Shown here piece after piece: positions 38,085 through 47,693 of a stretch of DNA of 64,000 nt; position 1 is the stretch's first letter; each line of letters opens with the position of its first letter. The stretch is from Altericroceibacterium spongiae. GTDB taxonomy: Bacteria > Pseudomonadota > Alphaproteobacteria > Sphingomonadales > Sphingomonadaceae. The notes below the pieces were generated by a model. It saw nothing but the letters and a program-made list of their open reading frames with translations, made no database searches and was not told the origin of the DNA. The position numbers were made by a program, and so were the translations under genes. The stretch spans positions 1-64,000 of the forward strand of contig NZ_RAPF01000011.1 of NCBI RefSeq assembly GCF_003610805.1, read 5' to 3'.

Positions 38085-39272
38085 ATGACCAACAGCAGCC
38101 ACGATGTTCTGATCCTTGGAGGAGGCTTGTCGGGCGGGTTGATTGCCCTTGCCCTGCATCAGCATCGTCCCGGTCTGTCGGTCTGTCTCGTGGAAAGCGA
38201 AGACCGTCTGGGCGGGCAGCATCGCTGGAGCTGGTTCGCCAGCGATCTGGGCACGGCCGGCACCGCGCTGATGGATCACTTTCCGCTCCATCGCTGGGAT
38301 GATGGCTATGATGTCAGATTTCCCCGGCGCGAACGCCATCTCGCCACACCCTATCGTTCGCTGGCCTCTGCCGATTTCGACCGGACTTTGCGGGCTATCC
38401 TGCCCGCAGACGCGCTGTACTGCGGCATACGCGCCACGGAAGTCGAGGCCGGACGAGTCACGCTGGAAAATGGGAAGATTCTTACCGCCCGCGCTGTGAT
38501 CGACTGCCGGGGGCAGGTGGAAAGCGATGCACTCGAATGCGGTTATCAGCTTTTCCACGGCCACCATATCCGCACCGTGCGGCCACATGGCCTTACCCGG
38601 CCCCTTATCATGGATGCCACGGTGCGCCAGCATGACGGTTATCGCTTCGTCTATTCACTGCCGCTCGGCCCGCAGGATATTTTCATCGAAGATACCTATT
38701 ATGCCGATCGTCCGCTGCTCGATCGCGAAACGCTCTGGGCGCGGCTCGAAACCTATGCACAGGCCCATGAGTGGCAAGGGGAAACGCTGAGTGAAGAAAG
38801 CGGTATTCTGCCCGTTATCACGGGCGGCGATTTCGACCGTTTCCAGCGCGACCAGCGCATTCCGGGCGTCGCTGTGGCGGGTATGCGCGGCGGCTTCAGC
38901 CATCCACTGACCAGCTATAGTCTGCCACTGGCCGCCGCCAATGCCATCGCCATCGCTCTGGCGACCGATTGTTCCGGCCCGGCCCTTGCCGTCATGCTCG
39001 AACACAGGGCCCAGCGACACTGGCGCGACACCGCTTATTATCGGCTGCTCGGCAAAATGCTGTTTCAGGCTGCGGAACCGCAAGAGCGTTATCGGGTGTT
39101 CGAACACTTTTACTCCATGCCGGAAACGCTTATCGAACGATTCTACGCCGCTCGTTCGACACGGGTCGATCGTTTGCGGATTCTTTGCGGGAAGCCTCCA
39201 GTGCCGGTCAGCCGGGCATTGCTGGCTCTCCTGAAGCAACAGGCCGGTACCGTAGAAAGGCAGGACGCATGA
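38085..39272 (+). CDS. crtY: Lycopene beta-cyclase
   Basis: Encodes 395 residues. The N-terminal dinucleotide-binding motif is DVLILGGGLSGGLIALAL, and further features of the proteobacterial CrtY type are GGQHRWSWF, the RPLIMDATVRQHDGYRFVYSLPLG segment and VAVAGMRGGFSHPLTSYSLP. It cyclises both ends of lycopene to give beta-carotene. It is the first gene of the carotenoid operon and overlaps crtI by ATGA. Confidence 0.95.
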   Translation: MTNSSHDVLILGGGLSGGLIALALHQHRPGLSVCLVESEDRLGGQHRWSWFASDLGTAGTALMDHFPLHRWDDGYDVRFPRRERHLATPYRSLASADFDRTLRAILPADALYCGIRATEVEAGRVTLENGKILTARAVIDCRGQVESDALECGYQLFHGHHIRTVRPHGLTRPLIMDATVRQHDGYRFVYSLPLGPQDIFIEDTYYADRPLLDRETLWARLETYAQAHEWQGETLSEESGILPVITGGDFDRFQRDQRIPGVAVAGMRGGFSHPLTSYSLPLAAANAIAIALATDCSGPALAVMLEHRAQRHWRDTAYYRLLGKMLFQAAEPQERYRVFEHFYSMPETLIERFYAARSTRVDRLRILCGKPPVPVSRALLALLKQQAGTVERQDA

Positions 39273-40777
39273 GCGCCGCCGCAACAGATATGAGTGGCAA
39301 GACCGCCTGCATTATCGGATCGGGCTTTGGCGGACTGGCGCTTGCCATTCGTCTGCAGAGCGCAGGCATTGCCACAACCGTGCTCGAAGCGCGCGACAAG
39401 CCGGGCGGCCGCGCTTATTACTGGCAGGAAGACGGGTTCACTTTCGATGCCGGGCCGACCGTCATCACCGATCCTGCCTGTCTCAAGGAATTATGGGGCC
39501 TCACGGGACAGGATATGGCGCAGGACGTCGAACTGATGCCGGTCATGCCCTTCTACCGGCTCAACTGGCCCGACGGGACCAATTTCGACTATTCGAATGA
39601 CGATCTCGCCTTGCGCCGGGAAATCGCCCGGCTCGATCCCGCCGATATCGCCGGATATGAGGAATTCTGCGATTATGCTGCCGGGGTATATCGCGAGGGT
39701 TATCTCCGGCTCGGCTCGGTTCCGTTTCTCGATTTCACCAGTATGGTGAAGGCCGCCCCGGCCCTCGCCCGCTATCAGGCCTGGCGATCGGTCTATGCGA
39801 TGGTTTCGAAATATGTCTCCAGCGAAAAGCTGCGTGAAGCATTGAGCTTCCATACGCTGCTCGTCGGCGGGAATCCGATGTCGACCAGCGCGATCTATGC
39901 GCTGATCCACACGCTCGAAAAGGAAGGCGGCGTGTGGTGGGCGCGCGGCGGCACCAACCGGCTGATCGCCGGCATGGTGCGCCTGTTCGAACGGCTCGGC
40001 GGACAGATCCGGCTGAACGATCCGGTGGTAAAAGTGCACACGCTCGGCAATCAGGCCACCGAGGTGGAAACCGCCGCCGGCTGGCAAAGCGCTTTCGATG
40101 CGGTAGCCAGCAATGCCGATATCATGCATTCCTATCGCGATCTGCTGGGCGATACGGCACGCGGGCAGAAAATGGGCCGTTCGCTTGCCAAGAAACGCTT
40201 TTCCCCCAGCCTGTTTGTGGTCCATTTCGGGATCGAAGGGCGCTGGCCGGGCATTCCCCATCATATGATCCTGTTCGGACCGCGTTATAAGGGATTGCTG
40301 GACGATATTTATACGCATGGCGTGCTGCCGCGCGATTTCTCCATCTATCTCCACCATCCGACCGTAACCGACCCGACTATGGCGCCCGAGGGGATGAGCA
40401 CGTTTTATGCTCTTGTGCCCGTGGCCCATCAGGGCAAATTGCCGGTCAACTGGGACGAAGTCGGGCCGCTGCTCGAAAAGCGCATTCTTGACGAAGTGGG
40501 CCGCCGTCTGATTCCCGATATTCACGACCGGATCATGACCTGCTTCCACTATGCGCCGAGCGATTTCACACAGGATCTGCATGCCCATCTGGGCAGCGCG
40601 TTCAGCCTCGAACCGACACTGACGCAAAGCGCCTGGTTTCGCGGTCATAATCGCGACGATATGATCAAAAATTTTTACCTGACCGGAGCAGGCACGCATC
40701 CAGGCGCCGGTATTCCCGGCGTCGTGGGCAGCGCCAAGGCAACCGCCGGTCTTATGATTGAGGATATGCTCGAATGA
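39269..40777 (+). CDS. crtI: Phytoene desaturase
   Basis: Encodes 502 residues. The FAD-binding start ACIIGSGFGGLALAIRLQSAG, EARDKPGGRAYYWQEDGFTFDAGPT and the C-terminal YLTGAGTHPGAGIPGVVGSAKATAGL are the CrtI signature. It desaturates phytoene in steps to lycopene. The start is ATG 39269 in the overlap with crtY, and its stop overlaps the LOG gene (ATGA), so the three are translationally linked. Confidence 0.96.
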   Translation: MSAAATDMSGKTACIIGSGFGGLALAIRLQSAGIATTVLEARDKPGGRAYYWQEDGFTFDAGPTVITDPACLKELWGLTGQDMAQDVELMPVMPFYRLNWPDGTNFDYSNDDLALRREIARLDPADIAGYEEFCDYAAGVYREGYLRLGSVPFLDFTSMVKAAPALARYQAWRSVYAMVSKYVSSEKLREALSFHTLLVGGNPMSTSAIYALIHTLEKEGGVWWARGGTNRLIAGMVRLFERLGGQIRLNDPVVKVHTLGNQATEVETAAGWQSAFDAVASNADIMHSYRDLLGDTARGQKMGRSLAKKRFSPSLFVVHFGIEGRWPGIPHHMILFGPRYKGLLDDIYTHGVLPRDFSIYLHHPTVTDPTMAPEGMSTFYALVPVAHQGKLPVNWDEVGPLLEKRILDEVGRRLIPDIHDRIMTCFHYAPSDFTQDLHAHLGSAFSLEPTLTQSAWFRGHNRDDMIKNFYLTGAGTHPGAGIPGVVGSAKATAGLMIEDMLE

Positions 40778-41355
40778 AATATCTGGCCGTCTATTGCGGC
40801 TCTGCTTCTCCCGACGATACGAATTATGTCGAACTCGCCCGCGAGACGGGCCGCATTCTGGCCGAGCGCGGAATCGGCGTCGTCTATGGTGGCGGTCGTC
40901 TCGGTATGATGGGTGCGCTCGCCGCCGGAGCACTCGATGCAGGGGGTGAAGTGATCGGCATCATCCCTGACAGGCTCGCAGGCAGCGAAGTCGCCAATAC
41001 CGATTGCACCGAACTGCATATCGTGAAAAGCATGCATGAACGCAAACAAGCCTTTACCGACCGCTCGGACGGGTTCCTGACCCTGCCCGGCGGGGTCGGC
41101 ACGATGGACGAATTATGGGAAGCGGTGAGCTGGGCGCAGCTTGGCTATCACCATGCGCCGGTCGGCCTGCTCAATGCCTATGGCTTTTATGACAGCCTGA
41201 TCGCCTTCCGTGACCATATGGCACAAATTGGCTTTGTTCGCCCGGCCCATCGCGATATTCTCATCGCCGAAAGCGAGCTGGAACCGTTGCTGGACCGGAT
41301 GGAAGCCTATCAACCGCACACCCCGATCTTCGCCATGAAAGCGGAGGAGCTTTAA
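40774..41355 (+). CDS. LOG-family protein (nucleoside 5'-monophosphate phosphoribohydrolase type)
   Basis: Encodes 193 residues, the typical LOG length. The nucleotide-binding motifs YGGGRLGMMGALA and LPGGVGTMDELWEAVSW (PGGxGTxxE) are intact. LOG enzymes split the base from ribose 5'-monophosphate in cytokinin-type nucleotides or AMP-like compounds; old annotations call them lysine decarboxylases, which is wrong. It sits between crtI and crtB, overlapping crtI by ATGA and ending five bases before crtB. Confidence 0.93.
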   Translation: MKYLAVYCGSASPDDTNYVELARETGRILAERGIGVVYGGGRLGMMGALAAGALDAGGEVIGIIPDRLAGSEVANTDCTELHIVKSMHERKQAFTDRSDGFLTLPGGVGTMDELWEAVSWAQLGYHHAPVGLLNAYGFYDSLIAFRDHMAQIGFVRPAHRDILIAESELEPLLDRMEAYQPHTPIFAMKAEEL

Positions 41356-41360
41356 GACAT

Positions 41361-42374
41361 ATGCCGCGCCCCCGCCTTCTTGCCCCCTCGCGCATTTTGC
41401 GCAGCACGCCCCGGCAAGTGGGCGGAGGCCGCCAGCGTGACGTGCTGGTGGAACAGGCCCATGCCTCCATCGCACGCGGCTCGAAAAGTTTCTCCGCCGC
41501 ATCCGCCCTGTTCGACAAGGCAACGCGGGAACGGGTCTGGCTGCTCTATGCCTGGTGCCGACGGTGTGACGATATTGCCGACGGGCAGGATCATGGCGGC
41601 ACACTCCATCTGCATGACAAGCAGGTAGACCGCATCAAGGGGCTGCGGGTCCTCACCCATCGTGCGCTGGAAGGCCAGCCGACGGCGGAAATCGCTTTCG
41701 ACGCTTTCGGCCAGGTGGCGATGGAAGCGAATCTGACGCAGGATCTCGCCGACGATGTGCTGGACGGTTTCGCTCTCGATGCGGAGGAATGGCGCCCGCG
41801 CAACGAAGGCGACATGATGCGCTATTGCTATCATGTGGCAGGCGCGGTGGGCGTGATGATGGCGCAGGTCATGGGCATTGCGCCCGATGATACCGAAACG
41901 CTCGACCGGGCCTGCGATCTGGGCCTTTCTTTCCAGCTCAACAATATCGCCCGCGATATTTACGAGGATGACGCCGCCGGGCGCTGCTATCTGCCCATCG
42001 AATGGCTGGTGGAGGAGGATATTCCGCCGGGCCAGCATATGAAGCCAGCCTATCGCGCCAAGCTGGTCGAACTGGTGGGCCGGATGCTCGATATGGCTGA
42101 ACAACATGAAGCGGCTGCGCGTTACGGCGCGCGCAAACTCGCTTTCCGCCAGCGCTGGGCCATTCTGTCCGCAGCGAATATTTACGGCGCCATTGGCCGC
42201 AAGGTCCGCAAGCTGGAAGGCAATGCCTGGGATCATCGCGTAGTGATCTCCAAAGCCGCCAAGGCCCGCTATGTCAGCCGGGCTTTCTGGCAGGCCCTGC
42301 GCCCTGCGCCGGAGCCGGAAACCTATCCCGAATGGGCCCGCAGCACACTGGTGGAACTGGCCCGCGCGGACTGA
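41361..42374 (+). CDS. crtB: Phytoene synthase
   Basis: Encodes 337 residues. Both aspartate-rich motifs of the squalene/phytoene synthase family are visible: WCRRCDDIADG (about 53-63) and NNIARDIYEDDAAGRCYLP (about 194-212). It joins two geranylgeranyl diphosphates to phytoene. It is the last gene of the carotenoid operon. crtE, which makes the precursor, and genes for later steps such as crtZ are not in the window. Confidence 0.95.
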   Translation: MPRPRLLAPSRILRSTPRQVGGGRQRDVLVEQAHASIARGSKSFSAASALFDKATRERVWLLYAWCRRCDDIADGQDHGGTLHLHDKQVDRIKGLRVLTHRALEGQPTAEIAFDAFGQVAMEANLTQDLADDVLDGFALDAEEWRPRNEGDMMRYCYHVAGAVGVMMAQVMGIAPDDTETLDRACDLGLSFQLNNIARDIYEDDAAGRCYLPIEWLVEEDIPPGQHMKPAYRAKLVELVGRMLDMAEQHEAAARYGARKLAFRQRWAILSAANIYGAIGRKVRKLEGNAWDHRVVISKAAKARYVSRAFWQALRPAPEPETYPEWARSTLVELARAD

Positions 42375-42383
42375 CCCGCCCTG

Positions 42384-43640
42384 TCACTCGTCCACTTTCC
42401 TCGGCCCGTGGAGCCGCCGGAACAATACGCCTTTCTCGCTGAACAGCACCAGCAGCAGCGCGCTGGTCGAACAGATCACCAGAGCCGTGGCGAAAGGATG
42501 CGCCGTGCCGTCATAGGACTGGCCGATAATCAGCCCGACAATCGCCGCGCCGAACATGCGGAAAAAGCTCTGGATCGAACTCGCCGCCCCGGCAATCGAA
42601 GCGAAAGGCTGCATCGCGATCGAGCCGAAATTGGCGCCCAGAAAGCCGAGCAGAGCCAGATTGGTTGCCATTAGCGGCAGGAACCAGACGAGCTGCGCCG
42701 GGTGATTATAGGACACCCATATCTGCCCGAGGCTGACCGCGATAAAAATCAGCACCCCCGTATGTGAAACGCGTCTGGCCCCGAACCTTTCGACGATCCG
42801 TGAATTGATGAGGTTGGAAACCACCATCATCGCTGCCGTGCCGCCGAAGACCACCGGGAACCAGTCTCCCGCACCGAAATGTTCGCCGATCAGTTGCTGC
42901 GCGCTGTTCACATAGCCGAACACGGCCCCGATCAGCAGGCTGGTGCCCAGCACATAGCCGATCGATGCACGGGTGCTGAGCGCCGCCCACATATTGCGCG
43001 TGATGACAGGAACGTCGATTTCCTGCCGGTTATTCGGGTCCAGCGTTTCCGGCAGGCGGAGCCACACCCAGATAGCGGCCATCAGCGCGAGGACCGACAG
43101 AATTACGAAAATCCAGCGCCAGCCGGCAAAGAGCAAAACCGCCTGCCCGGCGCTGGGCGCAATCACCGGCACGGTAATGAACACCGCCCCGACGATCGAT
43201 AGCAGTCGCGCCATCCTGTCACCTTCATAGCGATCCCGGATAATGGCGTTGGGCACCACGATCAGCCCCGCCGTCAGCAGGCCCTGCATACCGCGAAACA
43301 CGAGCAGCAGGGTAAAGTCATGCACGAAGGAGACCGCCAGCGAAAACAGCGCATAGGTCACAAGCGCGAAAAGCAGCACGGGCCGCCGCCCGAAACGGTC
43401 GGCAAAAGCGCCCGGCACCAGTGTTCCCAGTCCGCCGCAAAGCAGAAAAACCGCCACCACAAGCTGGCGCTGATTACCTTCCACCGCATTGAGTTCGCGC
43501 GCCATATTGTCGAGCGCAGGCAACATGCCGTCAATCGTCAGCGCATGCAGCGACAGCATGAAAGCGACCAGAAAGATCAGTTCACGCTGGCCGATTGTCT
43601 TCGCCGGAGAATTTGCAGGGGACATGGTGTTCGAACTCAT
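42384..43640 (-). CDS. MFS transporter, Bcr/CflA-like drug efflux family
   Basis: Encodes 418 residues with about twelve membrane helices. The N-terminal LHALTIDGMLPALDNMAREL and GALADRFGRRPVLL-like loop (here GAFADRFGRRPVLLF) match the Bcr/CflA subgroup of MFS exporters. The substrate is unknown. The ATG at 43640 has AGGG upstream; another ATG at 43625 is possible. It converges on crtB with only nine bases between. Confidence 0.88.
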   Translation of the reverse strand: MSSNTMSPANSPAKTIGQRELIFLVAFMLSLHALTIDGMLPALDNMARELNAVEGNQRQLVVAVFLLCGGLGTLVPGAFADRFGRRPVLLFALVTYALFSLAVSFVHDFTLLLVFRGMQGLLTAGLIVVPNAIIRDRYEGDRMARLLSIVGAVFITVPVIAPSAGQAVLLFAGWRWIFVILSVLALMAAIWVWLRLPETLDPNNRQEIDVPVITRNMWAALSTRASIGYVLGTSLLIGAVFGYVNSAQQLIGEHFGAGDWFPVVFGGTAAMMVVSNLINSRIVERFGARRVSHTGVLIFIAVSLGQIWVSYNHPAQLVWFLPLMATNLALLGFLGANFGSIAMQPFASIAGAASSIQSFFRMFGAAIVGLIIGQSYDGTAHPFATALVICSTSALLLVLFSEKGVLFRRLHGPRKVDE

Positions 43641-43762
43641 ACGATGTGCCCTAAACGGCTGACCGAGGGAAGGAAATGCGATTTTTGAATCGCGGAACAT
43701 TACGTGGACAAAAGCCATGAAAACGGGATGACGAAAGCGATCCTGGCGCTTACATTCCCGTC

Positions 43763-44896
43763 ATGTCGCGTATGCCCCGTGAACAGCCTGTAGCATCGCA
43801 TTCGCCCGAAGGCGAGGCCGATGGCTTACGGAAAATCATCCATGTCGACATGGATGCTTTTTTCGCCAGCGTGGAGCAGCGCGACAATCCCGAACTGCGC
43901 GGAAAACCGGTGGCGGTGGGTGGCGCTTCGGGCCGCGGCGTAGTGGCGGCAGCAAGCTATGAAGCACGGCAATATGGCGTCCGCTCGGCCATGCCCTCGG
44001 TCACGGCAAAGCGCAAATGTCCCGATCTCATTTTCTGCAAATCGCGATTCGATGTCTATCGCGCCGTATCGGATCAGATCCGTGCCATTTTCCATTATTA
44101 CACGCCACTGGTCGAACCGCTCAGCCTCGATGAAGCCTATCTCGATGTGACCGAGGATATTCGCGGAATCGGTTCGGCCACCCGCATTGCCGAGCTGATC
44201 CGTGCCGATATTCTGCGTGAAACGCAGCTCACCGCAAGCGCGGGCATCTCCTACAACAAATTCCTCGCCAAACTGGCGAGCGATCAGAACAAGCCCGACG
44301 GCATGTGTGTGATCCGTCCCGGACAGGGTGCTGCCTTCGCCCATAGCCTGCCCATCCGCCGGTTCCACGGGGTCGGCCCGCGCGGGGCAGAAAAAATGGC
44401 CCGGCTGGGGATCGAAACCGGGGCCGATCTGGCACAAAAGGATCGGGTGTTTCTCCGCAGCCATTTCGGTTCTTTCGGCGATTATCTGTTCCGCGCGGCC
44501 CGCGGGATCGACCTGCGCCCGGTCCGCGCGCATCGCATCCGCAAGTCGGTGGGCGGCGAACGGACCTTTCAGCAGGATATTTCCGAGGATCATGCCCTGA
44601 CCGAAACGCTCGACACGATTGCCGATATCGTCTGGGAACGGATCGAACGCGCCGAAGCCAGGGGCAAGACGGTAACGCTGAAACTGCGCTATAACGATTT
44701 CCAGACGATCACCCGCGCCCGCTCATTGTCGAAATGCGTGGAGGACAAAGCCGAATTCACCGCCATAGGCCATGCGCTGCTGGAAGAAACCCAGCCCCTC
44801 CCTCTCCCGATCCGCCTGATGGGCCTGACGCTCAGCAATCTGGAAGGCGCGGAAGAAGAGGAGCCGGAAGATACGGCGCAACTCTCTCTTTTATAG
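43763..44896 (+). CDS. dinB: DNA polymerase IV
   Basis: Encodes 377 residues of the Y-family translesion polymerases. Catalytic motifs are IIHVDMDAFFASVEQRD (about 26-42) and SLDEAYLDVTED (about 114-125). The thumb has helix-hairpin-helix RRFHGVGPRGAEKMARLGI. The protein ends in TAQLSLL, which fits the sliding-clamp-binding motif QLxLF/L. No LexA site is recognised in the 120 bases upstream. Divergent from the MFS gene. Confidence 0.95.
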   Translation: MSRMPREQPVASHSPEGEADGLRKIIHVDMDAFFASVEQRDNPELRGKPVAVGGASGRGVVAAASYEARQYGVRSAMPSVTAKRKCPDLIFCKSRFDVYRAVSDQIRAIFHYYTPLVEPLSLDEAYLDVTEDIRGIGSATRIAELIRADILRETQLTASAGISYNKFLAKLASDQNKPDGMCVIRPGQGAAFAHSLPIRRFHGVGPRGAEKMARLGIETGADLAQKDRVFLRSHFGSFGDYLFRAARGIDLRPVRAHRIRKSVGGERTFQQDISEDHALTETLDTIADIVWERIERAEARGKTVTLKLRYNDFQTITRARSLSKCVEDKAEFTAIGHALLEETQPLPLPIRLMGLTLSNLEGAEEEEPEDTAQLSLL

Positions 44897-45030
44897 ATGG
44901 TGTGGCCGGTTTTGGACTCAAATGATCTGACCCGGCTAACCGAAGCAGGTTACCGGTCATTCCGGCCCGCCCTGCCGCCAGAAATATAACGCCCGTTCCG
45001 GGTGTCTTTGCCACGCCATTGACGCTGGCT

Positions 45031-45918
45031 CTACAATCCCTGATTTTCCGGTTTCAGATGGCTAGCCATGAACTCGACAAAAGCTCTGAGTTTCGGCGTC
45101 ACCTGACGACTGGCCGGCCACAGCACACTGAACTGTTCGACTTCCCGGATATGACTCTCAAGCAAGGAGACCAGTCGGCCATCGGCAATTTCCTGTCGAA
45201 CGGCGAAGGGCGGCAGACAGGCGATGCCCCGCCCGGCTACGGCAAGATAGATAAGCGGATCGACGGCGGTCGCGCTCATTGTTTCCGGCAGGGATTTTCC
45301 TTCAGATGCCAGAGGCCAGGGACGCAGCTTGCCAGTCGTTGGCGAACGCTGACGGAGACAGTGATGTCGTGCCAGATCAGCCGGCGTGCCCGGCGTGCCA
45401 TGCGCTTTCAGATAGTCGGGTGCAGCAACGATCCGCGAACGAAAGCGACCGACATTGCGGCTCATCAGCCTGCTGTCCGAAGGCTGCCCGGTGCGGACCA
45501 CCACATCGAACCCTTCCTCGATCACATCGACCAGCCGATCGCTAAAATCGAGATCAAGCTGGACTTCGGGATAGGCCGCCATGAAGTCGGCCAGAACCGG
45601 CGTCAGCAACATCGCCACCAGCGGCAAGCTGATACGTAGCCGCCCCCTCGGCGCAACATGTGTCTGTGCCAGCTCCGCATGGGCGGCCTCCATTTCCGCT
45701 AAAATACGCTGACACCGCTCCAGAAACATGCGCCCCTCTTCGGTCAGCGCCATATTGCGTGTGTTGCGGTGAAAGAGCCGCACCTGCAACTGCTCCTCAA
45801 GCCGCGCAACGGCTTTGCCAACGGCTGAGGCCGTCAGACCGAGCTGCCGCCCTGCCGCGACGAAGCTACCGGCTTCAGCCGTCTGAACGAAGGCACTGAG
45901 GGCAGTGAGATAATCCAC
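45031..45918 (-). CDS. LysR-family transcriptional regulator
   Basis: Encodes 295 residues from the GTG at 45918 (VDYLTALSAFVQTAEAGSF). The helix-turn-helix is AAGRQLGLTASAVGKAVARLEEQLQVRLFHRNTR (about 20-52) and the rest is the periplasmic-binding-like effector domain typical of the aaeR/CrgA/DsdC-like branch. Upstream codons of the open frame cover the divergent promoter and do not resemble LysR proteins. It most likely controls the divergent MFS transporter gene. Confidence 0.92.
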   Translation of the reverse strand: MDYLTALSAFVQTAEAGSFVAAGRQLGLTASAVGKAVARLEEQLQVRLFHRNTRNMALTEEGRMFLERCQRILAEMEAAHAELAQTHVAPRGRLRISLPLVAMLLTPVLADFMAAYPEVQLDLDFSDRLVDVIEEGFDVVVRTGQPSDSRLMSRNVGRFRSRIVAAPDYLKAHGTPGTPADLARHHCLRQRSPTTGKLRPWPLASEGKSLPETMSATAVDPLIYLAVAGRGIACLPPFAVRQEIADGRLVSLLESHIREVEQFSVLWPASRQVTPKLRAFVEFMASHLKPENQGL

Positions 45919-45953
45919 CTGCGCATAATAGCGGAATTTTCTTCTGTAGTCAC

Positions 45954-45976
45954 CGGAACACAGGCCTGTTTTTCCG
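45954..45976. promoter_or_regulatory. Inverted repeat in the LysR/MFS divergent promoter
   Basis: A perfect ACAGGCCTGT (45960-45969) is flanked by CGGAA (45954-45958) and TTCCG (45972-45976), so the whole 23 bases are nearly symmetric. It lies 36 bases from the regulator start and 48 bases from the transporter start, as expected for a LysR-type binding site. Confidence 0.5.
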
Positions 45977-46023
45977 CTACGCACCGCCGCGTACCCCTTC
46001 GCGTTCATCGCAAGGAGAAAATC

Positions 46024-47190
46024 ATGAGCGCCACACCTGACCGGCTGCACCTTGGCGGGCTTCTGGCTCTGGCCGCTGGAAGCTTCGTCACCATCCTGAC
46101 AGAGGTACTGCCCGCCGGGCTGCTGCCACAGATCAGCTCAACGCTCGGTGTCAGTGAGGCGCTCGCCGGGCAATGGGTGAGCATCTATGCATTGGGCTCT
46201 CTGGTCGCGGCTATCCCGCTGACAGCGGCAACCCGAAACTGGCGAAGGCGACCCTTATTGCTGATCGCGATCATCGGTTTCGCACTGGCTAACGGGGTGA
46301 CGGCAGTGTCGCCCAGCTTCACCATATCGCTGGCCGCGCGGTTTGTCGGCGGCCTATCGGCGGGATTGTTGTGGGCACTGTTGGCGGGCTATGCCATACG
46401 CCTTGCTCCCGGGCCGCTGGCAGGGCGCGCCATGGCAATCGCTATGGCCGGCACGCCGGTTGCGCTTTCGCTCGGCATCCCGCTGGGGACCGCCATCGGC
46501 AATCTGACTGGCTGGCGGATGGTTTTCGGCGGATTGAGCGGAGCAGCCCTGCTGCTGGCGAGCTGGATAGCGCTGCGGCTGCCGGATTTTCCCGGTGAGC
46601 CTCCGGCACACCGTCCTTCGCTGCAACAGGTCTTCGTTTTACCGGGTGTCCGCCGGGTATTGCTGCTGACCCTGTGTTTCGTTCTTGCCCATAACGTCCT
46701 TTATACCTTCATCGCGCCGTTGCTCGCACAGGCAAGGATGGTGGGCCAGACGGATCGCGTGCTGCTCGTTTTCGGTCTCGCCGGCATGGCCAGCATCGTC
46801 ATGACCGGTGCACTGATCGACCGGCATCTGCGCAATTTGACCCGGGCCGGTATCGCCCTGTTCGCATCTGCCGCAATCCTGCTCAGCGCGAGTGTCCTGC
46901 CCTTCGCCGTCTATATAGCAGCGCTGGCATGGGGGCTGGGTTTCGGCGGAGCCGCCACTGTGTTGCAAACCGCATCGGCACGCGCGGCAGGGCGTGCCGC
47001 CGATGTGGCACAGGCCATGATTGTAACCGTCTGGAACCTGGCGATTGCCGGCGGTGCGATCCTGGGTGGAAGCCTTCTCAATATATTCGGTGTGCAATCA
47101 CTGACCTGGGCCGCGCTCGCTCTTCTCAGCATAGCTGCCGCAACGGTAGTTCGCCCCGCGGTCGTATGGCGACTGTCAGGCGACAGGTGA
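46024..47190 (+). CDS. MFS transporter, DHA1 (AraJ/PbuE-like) type
   Basis: Encodes 388 residues with about twelve membrane helices. The segments FVTILTEVLPAGLLPQIS, WVSIYALGSLVAAIPLT and AGTPVALSLGIPLGTAIGNLTGWR are typical of the AraJ/PbuE/NepI branch that exports sugars, purines or drugs. AAGGAG precedes the ATG by about six bases. Control by the divergent LysR regulator is likely; the substrate is unknown. Confidence 0.9.
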   Translation: MSATPDRLHLGGLLALAAGSFVTILTEVLPAGLLPQISSTLGVSEALAGQWVSIYALGSLVAAIPLTAATRNWRRRPLLLIAIIGFALANGVTAVSPSFTISLAARFVGGLSAGLLWALLAGYAIRLAPGPLAGRAMAIAMAGTPVALSLGIPLGTAIGNLTGWRMVFGGLSGAALLLASWIALRLPDFPGEPPAHRPSLQQVFVLPGVRRVLLLTLCFVLAHNVLYTFIAPLLAQARMVGQTDRVLLVFGLAGMASIVMTGALIDRHLRNLTRAGIALFASAAILLSASVLPFAVYIAALAWGLGFGGAATVLQTASARAAGRAADVAQAMIVTVWNLAIAGGAILGGSLLNIFGVQSLTWAALALLSIAAATVVRPAVVWRLSGDR

Positions 47191-47320
47191 AGCAGCAGGA
47201 CAGCTATTCCTGCTTCACATACAAAACCGGCTGCCGATGCCGGCAACCGGTGGAGCCCGCTCTAAAGGAGCCGGGCCAGCGGCTCGCCCTGAAAGGCGCG
47301 CCGCTGGCTCTGTCCGGGGT

Positions 47321-47494
47321 CTAGGATAGTTTCTTCCCGGCCATAACGCCCAGTACCAGAAAAATAGCCACGAGAGCGAGACCGACAAAAAAGAGAAATT
47401 TCGCAATACCAGCAGCTGCGCCTGCAATACCGCCGAAGCCGAGTATTGCCGCTATACCGGCGATAATCAGAAATATAAGTGCCCATTTGAACAT
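47321..47494 (-). CDS. DUF1328-family small membrane protein (YtjA-like)
   Basis: Encodes 57 residues starting [21 protein letters not shown] and ending GVMAGKKLS, with two membrane helices and the [17 protein letters not shown] segment that defines DUF1328. AAGGA lies seven bases before the ATG. Members are common in proteobacteria, often stress-induced, and of unknown function. It stands alone. Confidence 0.9.
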   Translation of the reverse strand: MFKWALIFLIIAGIAAILGFGGIAGAAAGIAKFLFFVGLALVAIFLVLGVMAGKKLS

Positions 47495-47693
47495 ATCGGT
47501 TCCTTGCTTCTATCTTAGCACCTCAAAAAAAGCTCTTCCTTTTCCTGAAGGCATGTTCCGGTGTCTGATATAAGAGCAAATACAAGGCGATATTGTTCCC
47601 GGCATTATAGTTCACCGCCATTATCGGGTCTGCATGAGGTAAACGCGCGAGCGGGCGCCCGAACGGTCACATATCCGCTTACGGCTCAGCCGG

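Noticed and set aside
39491-40933. A 480-codon open frame on the minus strand
   Set aside because: Antisense to crtI and the LOG gene, both certain.
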